A stretch of DNA of 38,478 nt, taken from the NCBI GenBank assembly GCA_025454405.1, contig JALOON010000096.1, positions 1 through 38,478 of the forward strand, read 5' to 3'. A program made the translations under genes and the position numbers. Shown piece by piece: positions 1 to 8,135 of this stretch; position 1 is the first letter of the stretch, and every line of letters starts with the position of its first letter. The notes under the pieces are model-generated. The model did not search any database. It was not told the DNA's origin and worked only from the letters and a program-made list of their open reading frames with translations. Origin of the DNA: Oscillatoriaceae cyanobacterium Prado104. GTDB lineage: Bacteria; Cyanobacteriota; Cyanobacteriia; Cyanobacteriales; Microcoleaceae.

Positions 1-458
1 CCGGGTTTGGCACCGCTACCGGTGCAAGTTTCGCAGGTTTCCAGGTGCTTGATGCGGAGTTCTTTTTCCCCGCCAAACACGGCTTCGCGGAAATCGAGCT
101 GCAAATCCAGACGCAGGTCATCTCCCCGAATCGATCCAGTCCGCCTTCCAGTCTGGGGCTGTTGAATATTTCTAAAGAAATTGTCAAAGATATCAGAAAA
201 GCTGTCGCTGAAGTCTTGGAATCCGGGCCCGCCTGCACCGCTTACCCCTGCCTCGCCGTAGCGGTCGTAGAGTTCGCGGGTTTTTGGGTCCGAAAGTACC
301 TCGTTGGCACGGTTGATTTCTTTAAACCGATCCTCAGCACCGGGTTCTTTGTTCGCATCTGGGTGATACTTGCGAGCTAGGCGGCGGTAGGCACGCTTGA
401 TTTCATCTTGGTCTGCACTGCGAGAAACGCCCAATATTTCATAGTAATCGCCTGCCAT
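1..458 (-). CDS. dnaJ: Chaperone protein DnaJ (Hsp40), 3' part outside window
   Basis: DnaJ delivers unfolded clients to DnaK and stimulates its ATPase. The first 152 residues are visible, starting at the ATG at 456-458. The J-domain begins MAGDYYEILGVSRSADQDEI and has the HPD motif at residues 32-34 (YHPDANKEPG). A short Gly/Phe-rich stretch follows (about 68-95), then the start of the cysteine-rich zinc region with the first CxxCxGxG motif (CETCTGSG) just before the window edge. The C-terminal client-binding domains lie outside. The gene is downstream of dnaK on the same strand, separated by about 450 bp that hold a transposon relic, so whether it is still co-transcribed with dnaK is uncertain. 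No strong Shine-Dalgarno sequence precedes the ATG. The family is certain; which of the several cyanobacterial DnaJ paralogues this is cannot be told. Confidence 0.95.
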   Translation of the reverse strand, partial: MAGDYYEILGVSRSADQDEIKRAYRRLARKYHPDANKEPGAEDRFKEINRANEVLSDPKTRELYDRYGEAGVSGAGGPGFQDFSDSFSDIFDNFFRNIQQPQTGRRTGSIRGDDLRLDLQLDFREAVFGGEKELRIKHLETCETCTGSGAKP

Positions 459-682
459 AAAGCTGCTTGCCTGGAGGTAAATAACAAAAAGTGTACGATA
501 AAGAAACTATCTAGCTTTCACAAAATTCAATTCGAACAGAAGGAGTCCCCCGCTCTACCAGTTTCGGGTGAGCGGTGGGAGGAATTCGCGTGAGCGCGGA
601 GCCGCACTCTCGAACAAGCCCGACAAGCAAAGCTATCGGAAAGTGAGGGGTGTGCGACAAGCGAACAAATCACTTGCCTTAG

Positions 683-811
683 TGTGGGCATACCTCGAAG
701 ACTAATCGACACAATAAAGGATTATTATTCCGATGTGAATGCTGCGGTCATGAGCTACACGCTGATTTGGTTGGTTCCAGAAATATTAGACATCTCCTAA
801 AAAGATTCTAG
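683..811 (+). pseudogene. Relic of IS200/IS605-type tnpB, zinc-ribbon end only
   Basis: Read on the plus strand from 683, the frame gives CGHTSKTNRHNKGLLFRCEC followed by CGHELHADLVGSRNI. This is the TnpB C-terminal zinc ribbon plus the RuvC-III motif, whose usual form is C-x2-CGH ... F-x-C-x2-CG ... ADLNxARNI. Just upstream the expected first Cys-x-x codons are disrupted: an in-frame TAG lies at 680-682 and the TGC for the first cysteine is out of frame. Translation then stops at 809. No TnpB N-terminus or catalytic core is recognisable, so this is a decayed 3' end and not a gene. It lies between dnaK and dnaJ, on the opposite strand. Confidence 0.75.
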
Positions 812-856
812 AAGCCTTGCCCGATCTGGAAAAACACCTAATTTTGGGAGATGTCT
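788..856. repeat. 15-bp imperfect inverted repeat downstream of the tnpB relic
   Basis: The arm at 788-802 and the arm at 842-856 are inverted copies with a single mismatch, separated by 39 nt. It overlaps the end of the tnpB relic, so it could be what is left of the element's subterminal hairpin. It could also act as a structure in the dnaK-dnaJ transcript spacer. Its role is unknown. Confidence 0.55.
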
Positions 857-910
857 ATTGCATTAAGAATGCTCTGCAGTCCTCCGCGAGCGTTTTGAGT
901 AGTTGACGTC

Positions 911-3061
911 CTAGAGGAAAGGGTTCATCTCGTCATAGTCAGGGTCAGGTTCTGATACCTTGGGTTGTGGTTTTGGCTGCGGTTTTGGCTGCGGTTTTGA
1001 CTGTTGATTTGGTTGTGCTTTGGGTTGTGGTTTTGACTGTTGGCTTGGCTGACGTTGGGGTTTCGGTTCCGGCTTGGGTGCAGGCTGCGGTTCCGCTTCC
1101 GGAATCTGGAACAGTTCGTCTGCCGACATGACGCTATCTGCGGTAGCTGCGACATCTGCGGTAGCTGCAACATCTGCGGTAGCTGCTACTTCCTCTAATT
1201 CTGGTACGATATCGCTTTCAATTGCTGCGGTTGCCTCGGCTGCACCGCTGCGAGCTTGCTCGTAGACGGCAGTGCCGAGAGAGTAGAGCATTTGTTTGAA
1301 AGATTCGATTTGTTGGGCGAGTTCGTCGCTGGTGGTGTCGGGGTTAGCCATCGCAGCTTGCAAGGCTGTTGCTTCTTTCTCCGCTGCGGCTGTGAGTTCC
1401 TCGCTAAGCAATTGCGCGTTAGTTGTCAGAGTGACGCCATAGTTGTAGAGCAAGGTGTCGGCTTGATTTTTGAGTTCGACGAGTTGGACGCGGTTGAGGT
1501 CTTCGTCAGCGTAGAGTTCTGCCTCTTGGCGCATCCGTTCGACTTCGGTTTCGCTCAATCCTCCGGTATTGGAAATTTGGATGCTTTGTTCTTTGCCCGT
1601 GCCTTGGTCTTGGGCAGCAACTTTGAGAATGCCGTTAGCATCTATTTCAAAAGTCACTTCAATTTGAGGGACGCCGCGGGGAGCCGGGGGAATGCCTTTG
1701 AGCAAGAACTTGCCCAGACTTTTGTTGTCTTTGACCAATGCACGTTCGCCTTGAAGGACGTGAATTTCCACCGAAGTTTGCCCGTCGGCAGCCGTGCTGT
1801 ACATTTGCGATCGACTGGTAGGGATCGTGGTATTGCGTTCGATAACTTTGGTGAATACTCCACCCAGGGTTTCGAGTCCCAAGGACAGCGGAGTCACGTC
1901 CAGCAGCAACAAATCTTTGACCTCGCCACCCAACACGCCAGCTTGAATTGCTGCCCCCACGGCTACAGCTTCATCGGGATTGACGGATTTGTCCGGTGCT
2001 ACACCACCAAAATATTTGCTGATGGCTTCTTGAACTGCCGGAATCCGAGTCGAACCGCCCACTAAGATAATTCGATCGATAGCTTTCGGTGTCAAACTGG
2101 CATCTTTAAGAGCTTGAGTCACTGGGTCGATCGTCGCTTGCACCAAATGAGCCACCAGTTTTTCAAACTGAGCCTTAGACAGATCGATCTCTAAATGCTT
2201 CGGTCCTTTGGCGTCAGAAGAAATAAACGGCAAATTGATGGATGTCGATTCGCGGTTGGACAGTTCGATTTTGGCTTTTTCGGCAGCTTCTCGAAGGCGC
2301 TGCAAAGCCATTTTATCTTGAGAAAGGTCTGTTCCTTCTTGGGTGCGGAAAGTCTCAACCAGCCACTGGACGATGCAGTTATCGAAGTCATCTCCGCCGA
2401 GATGGTTGTTACCCGCCGTAGCGTTGACTTCAAAAATTCCGTCTCCCAATTGCAGGATCGAAACATCAAAAGTACCGCCGCCCAAGTCAAATACTAAGAT
2501 TTTCTGTTCTATGTTTTGCTTGTCCAACCCGTAAGACAGCGCTGCTGCCGTAGGTTCGTTGACGATACGGAGGACTTCCAAACCCGCGATCGTGCCAGCA
2601 TCTTTAGTAGCTTGCCGCTGGGCATCTGTGAAGTATGCCGGTACAGTAATTACGGCTTGGGTGACAGTTTCTCCCAGATAAGCTTCAGCATCCTGCTTGA
2701 GCTTTTGGAGAACCATCGCGGAGATTTCTTGGGGGGTGTAAACCTTATTCCGAATTTGGACGTTAACGGTATCATCTTTACCTTTGATGCAATTATAGGG
2801 AGTGCGGGATCTTTCTTCTTCCGTGTCATCCCAGCGCCGCCCGATAAATCTTTTGATGCTGTAGACCGTATTTACGGCATTGGTAACAGCTTGGCGCTTG
2901 GCCAATTGACCCACTAAGCGATCGCCCCCCTTACCAAATCCTACAATGCTCGGGGTAGTGCGGCCTCCTTCAGAGTTGGCGATCACGATTGGTTTACCGC
3001 CTTCTAAAACAGCTACGCAACTGTTGGTAGTGCCCAAGTCAATGCCAATGACTTTTCCCAT
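911..3061 (-). CDS. dnaK: Molecular chaperone DnaK (Hsp70) with long P/Q/K-rich tail
   Basis: ATP-dependent Hsp70 of 716 residues, working with GrpE and DnaJ. The nucleotide-binding domain starts MGKVIGIDLGTTNSCVAVLE (phosphate-1 motif), with phosphate-2 VFDLGGGTFDVSI near residue 195 and the adenosine motif LVGGSTRIPAVQEAI near 335. The interdomain linker DLLLLDVTPLSLGLETLGG is at about 380-398, followed by the beta-sandwich and helical lid. From about residue 625 the protein departs from a standard DnaK: three AATADV-like units encoded by an 18-bp tandem repeat, then a Pro/Gln/Lys tail with QPKP and QQSKPQP units, ending in DEMNPFL. The adjacency to grpE and the NATAGNNHLGGDDF stretch recall cyanobacterial DnaK1 more than DnaK2 or DnaK3, but the paralogue assignment is from memory. 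GAGG lies 13 nt before the start. No CIRCE element (inverted TTAGCACTC) was seen. Confidence 0.96.
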   Translation of the reverse strand: MGKVIGIDLGTTNSCVAVLEGGKPIVIANSEGGRTTPSIVGFGKGGDRLVGQLAKRQAVTNAVNTVYSIKRFIGRRWDDTEEERSRTPYNCIKGKDDTVNVQIRNKVYTPQEISAMVLQKLKQDAEAYLGETVTQAVITVPAYFTDAQRQATKDAGTIAGLEVLRIVNEPTAAALSYGLDKQNIEQKILVFDLGGGTFDVSILQLGDGIFEVNATAGNNHLGGDDFDNCIVQWLVETFRTQEGTDLSQDKMALQRLREAAEKAKIELSNRESTSINLPFISSDAKGPKHLEIDLSKAQFEKLVAHLVQATIDPVTQALKDASLTPKAIDRIILVGGSTRIPAVQEAISKYFGGVAPDKSVNPDEAVAVGAAIQAGVLGGEVKDLLLLDVTPLSLGLETLGGVFTKVIERNTTIPTSRSQMYSTAADGQTSVEIHVLQGERALVKDNKSLGKFLLKGIPPAPRGVPQIEVTFEIDANGILKVAAQDQGTGKEQSIQISNTGGLSETEVERMRQEAELYADEDLNRVQLVELKNQADTLLYNYGVTLTTNAQLLSEELTAAAEKEATALQAAMANPDTTSDELAQQIESFKQMLYSLGTAVYEQARSGAAEATAAIESDIVPELEEVAATADVAATADVAATADSVMSADELFQIPEAEPQPAPKPEPKPQRQPSQQSKPQPKAQPNQQSKPQPKPQPKPQPKVSEPDPDYDEMNPFL

Positions 3062-3523
3062 AGAACATAGAACCTCATCAGAAATTTGGGTAGAAACCCC
3101 GTCCTTCGAGGACGGCTTTACAAATTAGCTGGCGACACGCCACCAGTTGTAACACAAGAATTTACAAAAAGTTGATATTGGAAACATCAACATCAGCCAT
3201 TTAGCTATCCTGAGTTTCCACTGCCATTTTGCTTTAGTTGAAGGGGAAATACGGTTTTTATTGACCGATCGATCCTTTGACGCTGACTGTCTCCAGAGGT
3301 GAAAAACTAGGGAGGCATTCTTAACATCGAGTTTGCTGAAATTGCAGATTAGCTAAGCATCTCAAGGTAGAAATTTGAATGCTTGCTGCTAACTGTGGCT
3401 GTTTTATACTCAAGCCCGATCGGGAGCGCCGGTTAGCTGCATTTATATTTCCAGACCCCGCAATTCCCATCAGGGTTAGCGGTGGGTTGTTGACCTTGAG
3501 AAATGCCGTAGCTTTCAACCCGA
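3062..3523. other. dnaK-grpE spacer, no gene
   Basis: No convincing reading frame was found in this 462-bp spacer. It holds an IS-end-like hairpin at 3099-3115, a 6-bp stem at 3171-3191 and a 5-bp stem at 3130-3142. The dnaK leader lies in the right-to-left direction. It is long for an operon spacer, so dnaK may have its own promoter here; none can be named. Confidence 0.5.
3099..3115. repeat. Hairpin resembling an IS200/IS605 right end, in the dnaK leader
   Basis: The palindrome ccgtccttcgaggacgg gives a 7-bp GC-rich stem with a 3-nt loop. It is preceded on the plus strand by tagaaacc, a setting seen at the right ends of IS1341/IS605-type elements. On the minus strand the hairpin is followed by ggtttct about 40 nt before the dnaK start, so it could also attenuate dnaK transcription. 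The IS origin is an inference from motif resemblance. Confidence 0.45.
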
Positions 3524-4318
3524 TTAACTTTCCGAACTGTCGGAATTTTCATCTGAGGCTACCACAGATAGTCCGCCTGCAGCAACTTTGACTTTAGCGT
3601 GCCGCAAAACGCGATCGCCCAAAGTGTAGCCGCGTTCCAGTTCTTGAATGACCGTGCCTTCCTCGTGTTCGTTAGTAGGTTCGCTCAGCAAAGCTTCATG
3701 GAGGTTGGGATCGAACTGTTCGCCCTCGGGACGCATCGGGGAAACCCCGATTTGCTTGAGGCAGTCTACCATTTGCTTGTAAACGCTCTGGTAGCTTTTG
3801 TGGATGTTCATTTCGCCGTCGCTTTGCGGCTTAATGTGCGATCGGGCGCGCTCGAAATTGTCGATTACCGGCAGCAGCGCTTTAATAGTAATGCACCTTG
3901 CCTGCAAATCTAACTCTTCTTTTTCCTTTTGCGTCCGCCTCCGGAAGTTTTCAAAATCTGCTGCTAAACGCAGGTTTTGATTTTTCAAATCTTCTAATTG
4001 AGAAGTTGCGGCTTGCAACTGAGTTTTTAGGGCCTCTTTTTCGCTGGAGGCCGCCGCTAGTTCTCTCTTGAGTTGCTCTTGGGTATCAGCCACCGGGCTG
4101 TTGCTGGAACTGCTGCCGGCTGCTGTGGCTCCAGATGCGTTAGCGGACGCTTGCTCGTTTTGAGCGCTTTGATAAGCTTTAGCAAGTTCCAGTTCCCAAT
4201 CGCCTGCGTCGTTGGGATCTGCTGGTATTACCGGAATTTCGCTGGGCAGGGTCGAACTCTCTGGGGTTGCCCCTGTTGAGTTGGGATCTTGATATTGCTG
4301 GTTTTCCTCGTCAATCAT
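3524..4318 (-). CDS. grpE: Nucleotide exchange factor GrpE
   Basis: GrpE releases ADP from DnaK and acts as a thermosensor of the chaperone cycle. The chosen start is the ATG at 4316-4318 (MIDEENQQYQDPN), giving 264 residues, usual for cyanobacterial GrpE with its acidic variable N-terminus. The same frame stays open upstream to 4384, but that would add residues overlapping the transposon remnant and is less likely. Visible domains are a long coiled coil (about 75-130) ending in LAADFENFRRRTQKEKEEL, then the C-terminal beta domain with RPEGEQFDPNLHEALLSEP and VLRHAKVKVAAGG. It lies immediately downstream of an IS607-type remnant, which has probably displaced or replaced its original upstream region. 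No good Shine-Dalgarno precedes the start. Confidence 0.93.
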   Translation of the reverse strand: MIDEENQQYQDPNSTGATPESSTLPSEIPVIPADPNDAGDWELELAKAYQSAQNEQASANASGATAAGSSSSNSPVADTQEQLKRELAAASSEKEALKTQLQAATSQLEDLKNQNLRLAADFENFRRRTQKEKEELDLQARCITIKALLPVIDNFERARSHIKPQSDGEMNIHKSYQSVYKQMVDCLKQIGVSPMRPEGEQFDPNLHEALLSEPTNEHEEGTVIQELERGYTLGDRVLRHAKVKVAAGGLSVVASDENSDSSES

Positions 4319-4362
4319 AAAGTAGCTGCGCGACAGAACCCTATTAATTCTAGCAGATACAT

Positions 4363-5295
4363 TTAACCCGGTAATTCCTGGCAATCCAAGATTACTGAGT
4401 ACGGTAAGACTTGGAAATCGGCAAGAATTCCAGTCAAAGAGGTATCTCTCAAAGCTTTCAACAAAATATTGAAAGCGCCATTTAAATCGCGGTCTAGTTT
4501 ATGACCGCAGTCGGGACAAGTGAAACACTTGTTGCCTCCTAATTTTCTATGGATATGTCCGCACTTTGAACAAGTTTTAGATGTCCATTCTTCTGTTACG
4601 TTTACTACAATACAACCGTGCTTGGCTGCTTGATGCTTCAACGTTTGTTTAAATTTGTAGTGCGAGAGCGTGACCATCGCTCTCGCTGTTTTTGTTGTTA
4701 AACGGCGCTTGCCTTTCTTCACCATTTGTTGCGTCTCAAAAGTAGGTAAAAAGATTACCTTGTATTTGTCGCAAAGGTACTTCGCCGTTTTCTTATGCAG
4801 CTCTGAAATCAAATTCCGGATTTTCACCCGAATGTTAGATGCAGCCTTACACCAGCGACTAGCAGCTATCCAAGTTCTCCAAACTGCTGCTAATTTTGTT
4901 TCCGGGTAAACTCGGATCTTATCTTCTTTGATAGTAGATTTGTATTTTCTGAGTCCGTTGAATACGTGGATGATGGCAAGGAGATCTTCAACCATTTTTC
5001 TTTCTGGAGATAGGTCTGTTCTACCGAGAACCACGAGTTGGCAATCATTTTGCTCGCAAATCCACCTGATGAGGTCGCAACCAAACCTAGCGAGTCTGTC
5101 AGGGTGACAGACCACAATTTGACCGACAACTCCTGACATGACTTGTCCCAAAAGGGCAAGAAGGTTTTTTCTTTTGAAGTTGAGTCCTCCCCCAATATCT
5201 TTGAAAACTTGCCCTTGCGGGTAGATTTCTTGGAGATAGGCGATTTGTCTGGGTGTGATATAACGAGTTATGCGGGCGGGAGCATGTGTTTTCAC
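4363..5295 (-). pseudogene. IS607-type remnant: truncated TnpA serine recombinase fused in frame to internally deleted TnpB
   Basis: An uninterrupted 310-codon frame (GTG start at 5295, directly after gggag) joins two transposon proteins. Residues about 13-115 match the second half of an IS607 TnpA serine recombinase (VFKDIGGGLNFKRK, then PDRLARFGCDLIRWICEQ). The N-terminal HTH and the YCRVSS-type catalytic serine are missing. Residues about 118-157 match the TnpB N-terminus (KIRVYPETKLAAVWRTWIAA), and from about 158 the TnpB C-terminal half follows (RNLISELHKKTAKYLCDKY). RuvC-II Glu187 (FLPTFE), the zinc-ribbon cysteines 242/245/260/263 and RuvC-III Asp270 (DRDLNGAFNI) remain, but the RuvC-I Asp segment is absent. 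Both activities should therefore be dead. The lack of stops suggests a recent deletion or an exapted protein. Confidence 0.8.
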
Positions 5296-5354
5296 CTCCC
5301 TATAGTATGCTATTTGCCAGATTGTTCCAGGAACTTACAAGAAAAGATTGACTT

Positions 5355-5457
5355 TAAGCTGTTTTGCATTCAGATTGGGATACCAAAACCTCCGAAAGGC
5401 AACAGGTAACAGGGAACAGGGAACAAAAGATTCACAATTTAAATGCAAAACAGCTTA
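5355..5457. repeat. Foldback element with perfect 16-bp inverted repeats, upstream of pilB
   Basis: The arm taagctgttttgcatt at 5355-5370 recurs exactly inverted at 5442-5457, with 71 nt between. The interior carries a short agggaac tandem repeat (5403-5424). The layout is that of a small non-autonomous element or a decayed MITE; no coding sequence lies inside. It sits just outside the IS607-type remnant, so it may be part of the same insertion history. Confidence 0.7.
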
Positions 5458-5806
5458 TCACAACAGTTGGAAGGGTCGCGCCCTTGCAGGAAAGAAGGAA
5501 GTCTATAGTAGCTTGAGATGCCGGTCGGGGCAGTCGAGAAAACATCAGACCGATCGAAAAATATCTCAAAAGGTCGATCGGGCGACGGCGTAAAAGCTAT
5601 CATCACATAACACGCACATAAGATATTTAACCGCAGTACATCCAACTGCGCCCCTGGCGCTGCAGTTACTGCACAAAACAATTTGGGAACATAGAATTAT
5701 TTAGGAAAGCGATACACCCCGCCCCGCTTTCCTCTCCCGGTACGGGCAATCTCCCTGCGGTTGCCGGCTGCGATATCACGGGAGTTTCGCGCGGGTTAAT
5801 AGGTAA

Positions 5807-7813
5807 ATGACTAATACATCCCAGAGGCGTTCTACTTCGCTAGTTGCTCAGAGCAATTTTTCTCCGGCGCTCAACAAGATGATTCAGTCTGGTTACGTTA
5901 ACGGCGACCAACTGAAGCAAGCTCAAATCGAAAGCCGGAAGTCTGGCAAGCGGTTGACTGAGGTACTGGAAGCCCTTACCGGACAACCCTTGCCTCCTGA
6001 ATTGCTGCGGCTTTACAAAAAGCAGCAGATGTTTGAACTGAAGATAGTCTATGGGGTTGAAGCTTTTGACCCGGAACTGAGCGAAATGTCCAACGACCAA
6101 CTTGGAGAAATGCTCGACGGGCTGAAAATTTCGATCGACATCTGTCACCAAGGTAGGTTTTTACCCGTAGCGAGGACTGAAACCGAACCCGCAGCGATTG
6201 TGGTGGCAATGGTCGATCCTGATAACCTCAACGCTCTCGAAGATTTGCGCCGGATTTTGCAGCCTCACGGGCTGAGTTTTGTGCGCCGGGTGATTACTCC
6301 AGACGACTATCAGGACATTACGGCAACCTATCAAGACGAACAAGTTAAGCGGGAAGCCAAAAAAGCTGAAGCAGAAAAGCAGAAGAAGTTAGAACTGGGA
6401 GAAAGCGATTTTGGCGAGCTCTCGCTAGAAGAGGACACTGCTGACCAAGAAGACCTAGCCAACACCTTGGACGATGCTGAGGCTGCTCCGGTAATTAAAG
6501 CCGTCAACGTCATTTTGGCGAAAGCTTTGTCGGAAAAAGTGTCTGACATCCACGTAGAACCTCAAGAAGAGTTCATGCGGATTCGGATGCGGAAAGATGG
6601 GGTGCTGCAAGAGTATTTCCGGTTTCCCAAACAAGTTGTGGCAGCAATTACTTCCCGTTTCAAAATTATTGCCAACCTGGATATTGCCGAACGCCGGCAA
6701 GCTCAGGACGGTCGCATCCGCCGGGTTTTTGAGGGGCGCACGGTGGATTTCCGGGTGAACAGCTTGCCTTCCCGCTACGGCGAAAAAATCGTGCTGCGGA
6801 TTTTGGACAGTTCCAGCACTCAGTTGGGTTTGGGTTTGTTAATCTCTGATGCGGAAACTTTAGCTTTAGTTCGAGAAACAGCTAGCCGTCCTTTCGGACT
6901 GATTTTGGTAACGGGGCCGACGGGTTCGGGCAAGTCAACGTCTCTGTACTCAATTTTGGCGGAACGGAACGATCCGGGGATTAATATCAGTACGGCAGAA
7001 GACCCGATCGAATATGCTCTGCCCGGTATTACTCAGTGTCAAGTAATTCGGGAAAAAGACTTGACTTTTGCCAACATCCTGCGGGCATTTTTGCGGCAAG
7101 ATCCTGACGTGTTGCTGGTGGGGGAAACGCGGGACAAAGAAACGGCAAAAACAGCACTGGAAGCTGCTTTGACCGGACACTTAGTGCTGACTACGCTGCA
7201 CACGAACGATGCTGCTGGTGCAATTGCCCGTTTGGATGAAATGGGCGTGGAACCGTTCATGGTTTCGGCAGCTTTGTTGGGCGTGTTGGCTCAGCGCTTG
7301 ATGCGGCGGGTTTGTGACAAATGCTGCATTCCTTACCAACCTACTGCTGAAGAACTCGGTCGCTACGGCTTGTCAGCTTCTCAAGAAGTAGATTTGACTG
7401 TCTACAAAGCTAATGTCGTCCCGATGGAACAAAGGAAGGAACTTGCAGAACGCGGGCAACTGTGCCAGAAATGCGGCGGCATCGGCTACAAAGGACGGGT
7501 AGGGGTTTACGAATTCCTGAAAAATACCGAGCGGCTGCAAGCTTTGATCACTCAAGGAGCTCCCACAGAGCAAATTAAGGAAGCAGCGGTAGAAGAAGGG
7601 ATGAAAACCTTGCTGGCTTACAGCTTGCAGTTAGTGCGAGAAGGGGCGACTACTTTTGAAGAAGTCGAGCGGGTAACGTTTACTGACTCGGGATTGGAGG
7701 CGGAACTGAAGGCAAAACGCAAACAGGGGCTGACCTGCAAAACTTGTCACGCGGAGTTGAAGCCGGAGATGCTGGACTGTCCGTACTGTTTGACACCGCG
7801 CTTTATGGATTGA
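5807..7813 (+). CDS. pilB: Type IV pilus extension ATPase PilB (GspE family)
   Basis: Cytoplasmic hexameric ATPase that powers pilin polymerisation; 668 residues, usual for cyanobacterial PilB. An N-terminal GspE/MshE-type domain (about 25-175) is followed by a charged linker (KKAEAEKQKKLELGE), then the AAA-like core: Walker A GPTGSGKST (370-378), an Asp box, Walker B DPDVLLVGETRD (about 431-442) and the His box TTLHTNDAAGAIARL. The zinc-type motif VCDKC (about 502) pairs with CQKCGGIGYKGRVGVYE (about 552). Unusually, the C-terminus adds a second cysteine pair, CKTC ... CPYC (about 644-661). The ATG follows AGG by 6 nt. It heads a pilB-pilT-pilC block that is transcribed divergently from the chaperone genes. 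The function is secure. Confidence 0.97.
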   Translation: MTNTSQRRSTSLVAQSNFSPALNKMIQSGYVNGDQLKQAQIESRKSGKRLTEVLEALTGQPLPPELLRLYKKQQMFELKIVYGVEAFDPELSEMSNDQLGEMLDGLKISIDICHQGRFLPVARTETEPAAIVVAMVDPDNLNALEDLRRILQPHGLSFVRRVITPDDYQDITATYQDEQVKREAKKAEAEKQKKLELGESDFGELSLEEDTADQEDLANTLDDAEAAPVIKAVNVILAKALSEKVSDIHVEPQEEFMRIRMRKDGVLQEYFRFPKQVVAAITSRFKIIANLDIAERRQAQDGRIRRVFEGRTVDFRVNSLPSRYGEKIVLRILDSSSTQLGLGLLISDAETLALVRETASRPFGLILVTGPTGSGKSTSLYSILAERNDPGINISTAEDPIEYALPGITQCQVIREKDLTFANILRAFLRQDPDVLLVGETRDKETAKTALEAALTGHLVLTTLHTNDAAGAIARLDEMGVEPFMVSAALLGVLAQRLMRRVCDKCCIPYQPTAEELGRYGLSASQEVDLTVYKANVVPMEQRKELAERGQLCQKCGGIGYKGRVGVYEFLKNTERLQALITQGAPTEQIKEAAVEEGMKTLLAYSLQLVREGATTFEEVERVTFTDSGLEAELKAKRKQGLTCKTCHAELKPEMLDCPYCLTPRFMD

Positions 7814-7816
7814 TTC

Positions 7817-8079
7817 AGGAGTCAGCAGTCAGCAGTCACGAGTCATTAGTCATTAGTCATTAGAAAAACAAGGGGCGGGCGGGCACTCAAGGCACCTTCT
7901 CCGCTTCGGGCTTCTTGCCCCTACCAACTGACAACTGACAACTGACCGTAGTTGATTGTTGGGAATGGGGCATTGAGTCGAGGAATGTGGCATGGAGCGA
8001 AGCGAAGCCCAGGGATGGGACAAGGAGAGCATGAGGTGTTAGTAATTAATCTTCCTTCTTCCTTCTTCCTTCTTCCTTC
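7817..8079. repeat. Heptanucleotide tandem repeats in the pilB-pilT spacer
   Basis: The spacer contains short runs with 7-nt period: gtcagca (from 7821), gtcatta (7841-7862), aactgac (7926-7943) and cttcctt (about 8050-8079). These are typical of the short tandemly repeated heptamers described in filamentous cyanobacteria. No gene was seen in the spacer. A strong AGGGAGGAG ribosome site for pilT lies just after it. Confidence 0.8.
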
Positions 8080-8135
8080 TGTCAACTGAGCTAAATTGGT
8101 CAATAACAATCAACTCGATCGAGGGAGGAGTATCT

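Noticed and set aside
1256..2065. 269-codon plus-strand open frame
   Set aside because: It is antisense to conserved dnaK sequence; no ribosome site and no recognisable domain.
4319..4384. Upstream extension of grpE to 4384
   Set aside because: The added residues overlap the transposon remnant and do not look like GrpE; MIDEENQQ is a typical acidic GrpE start.
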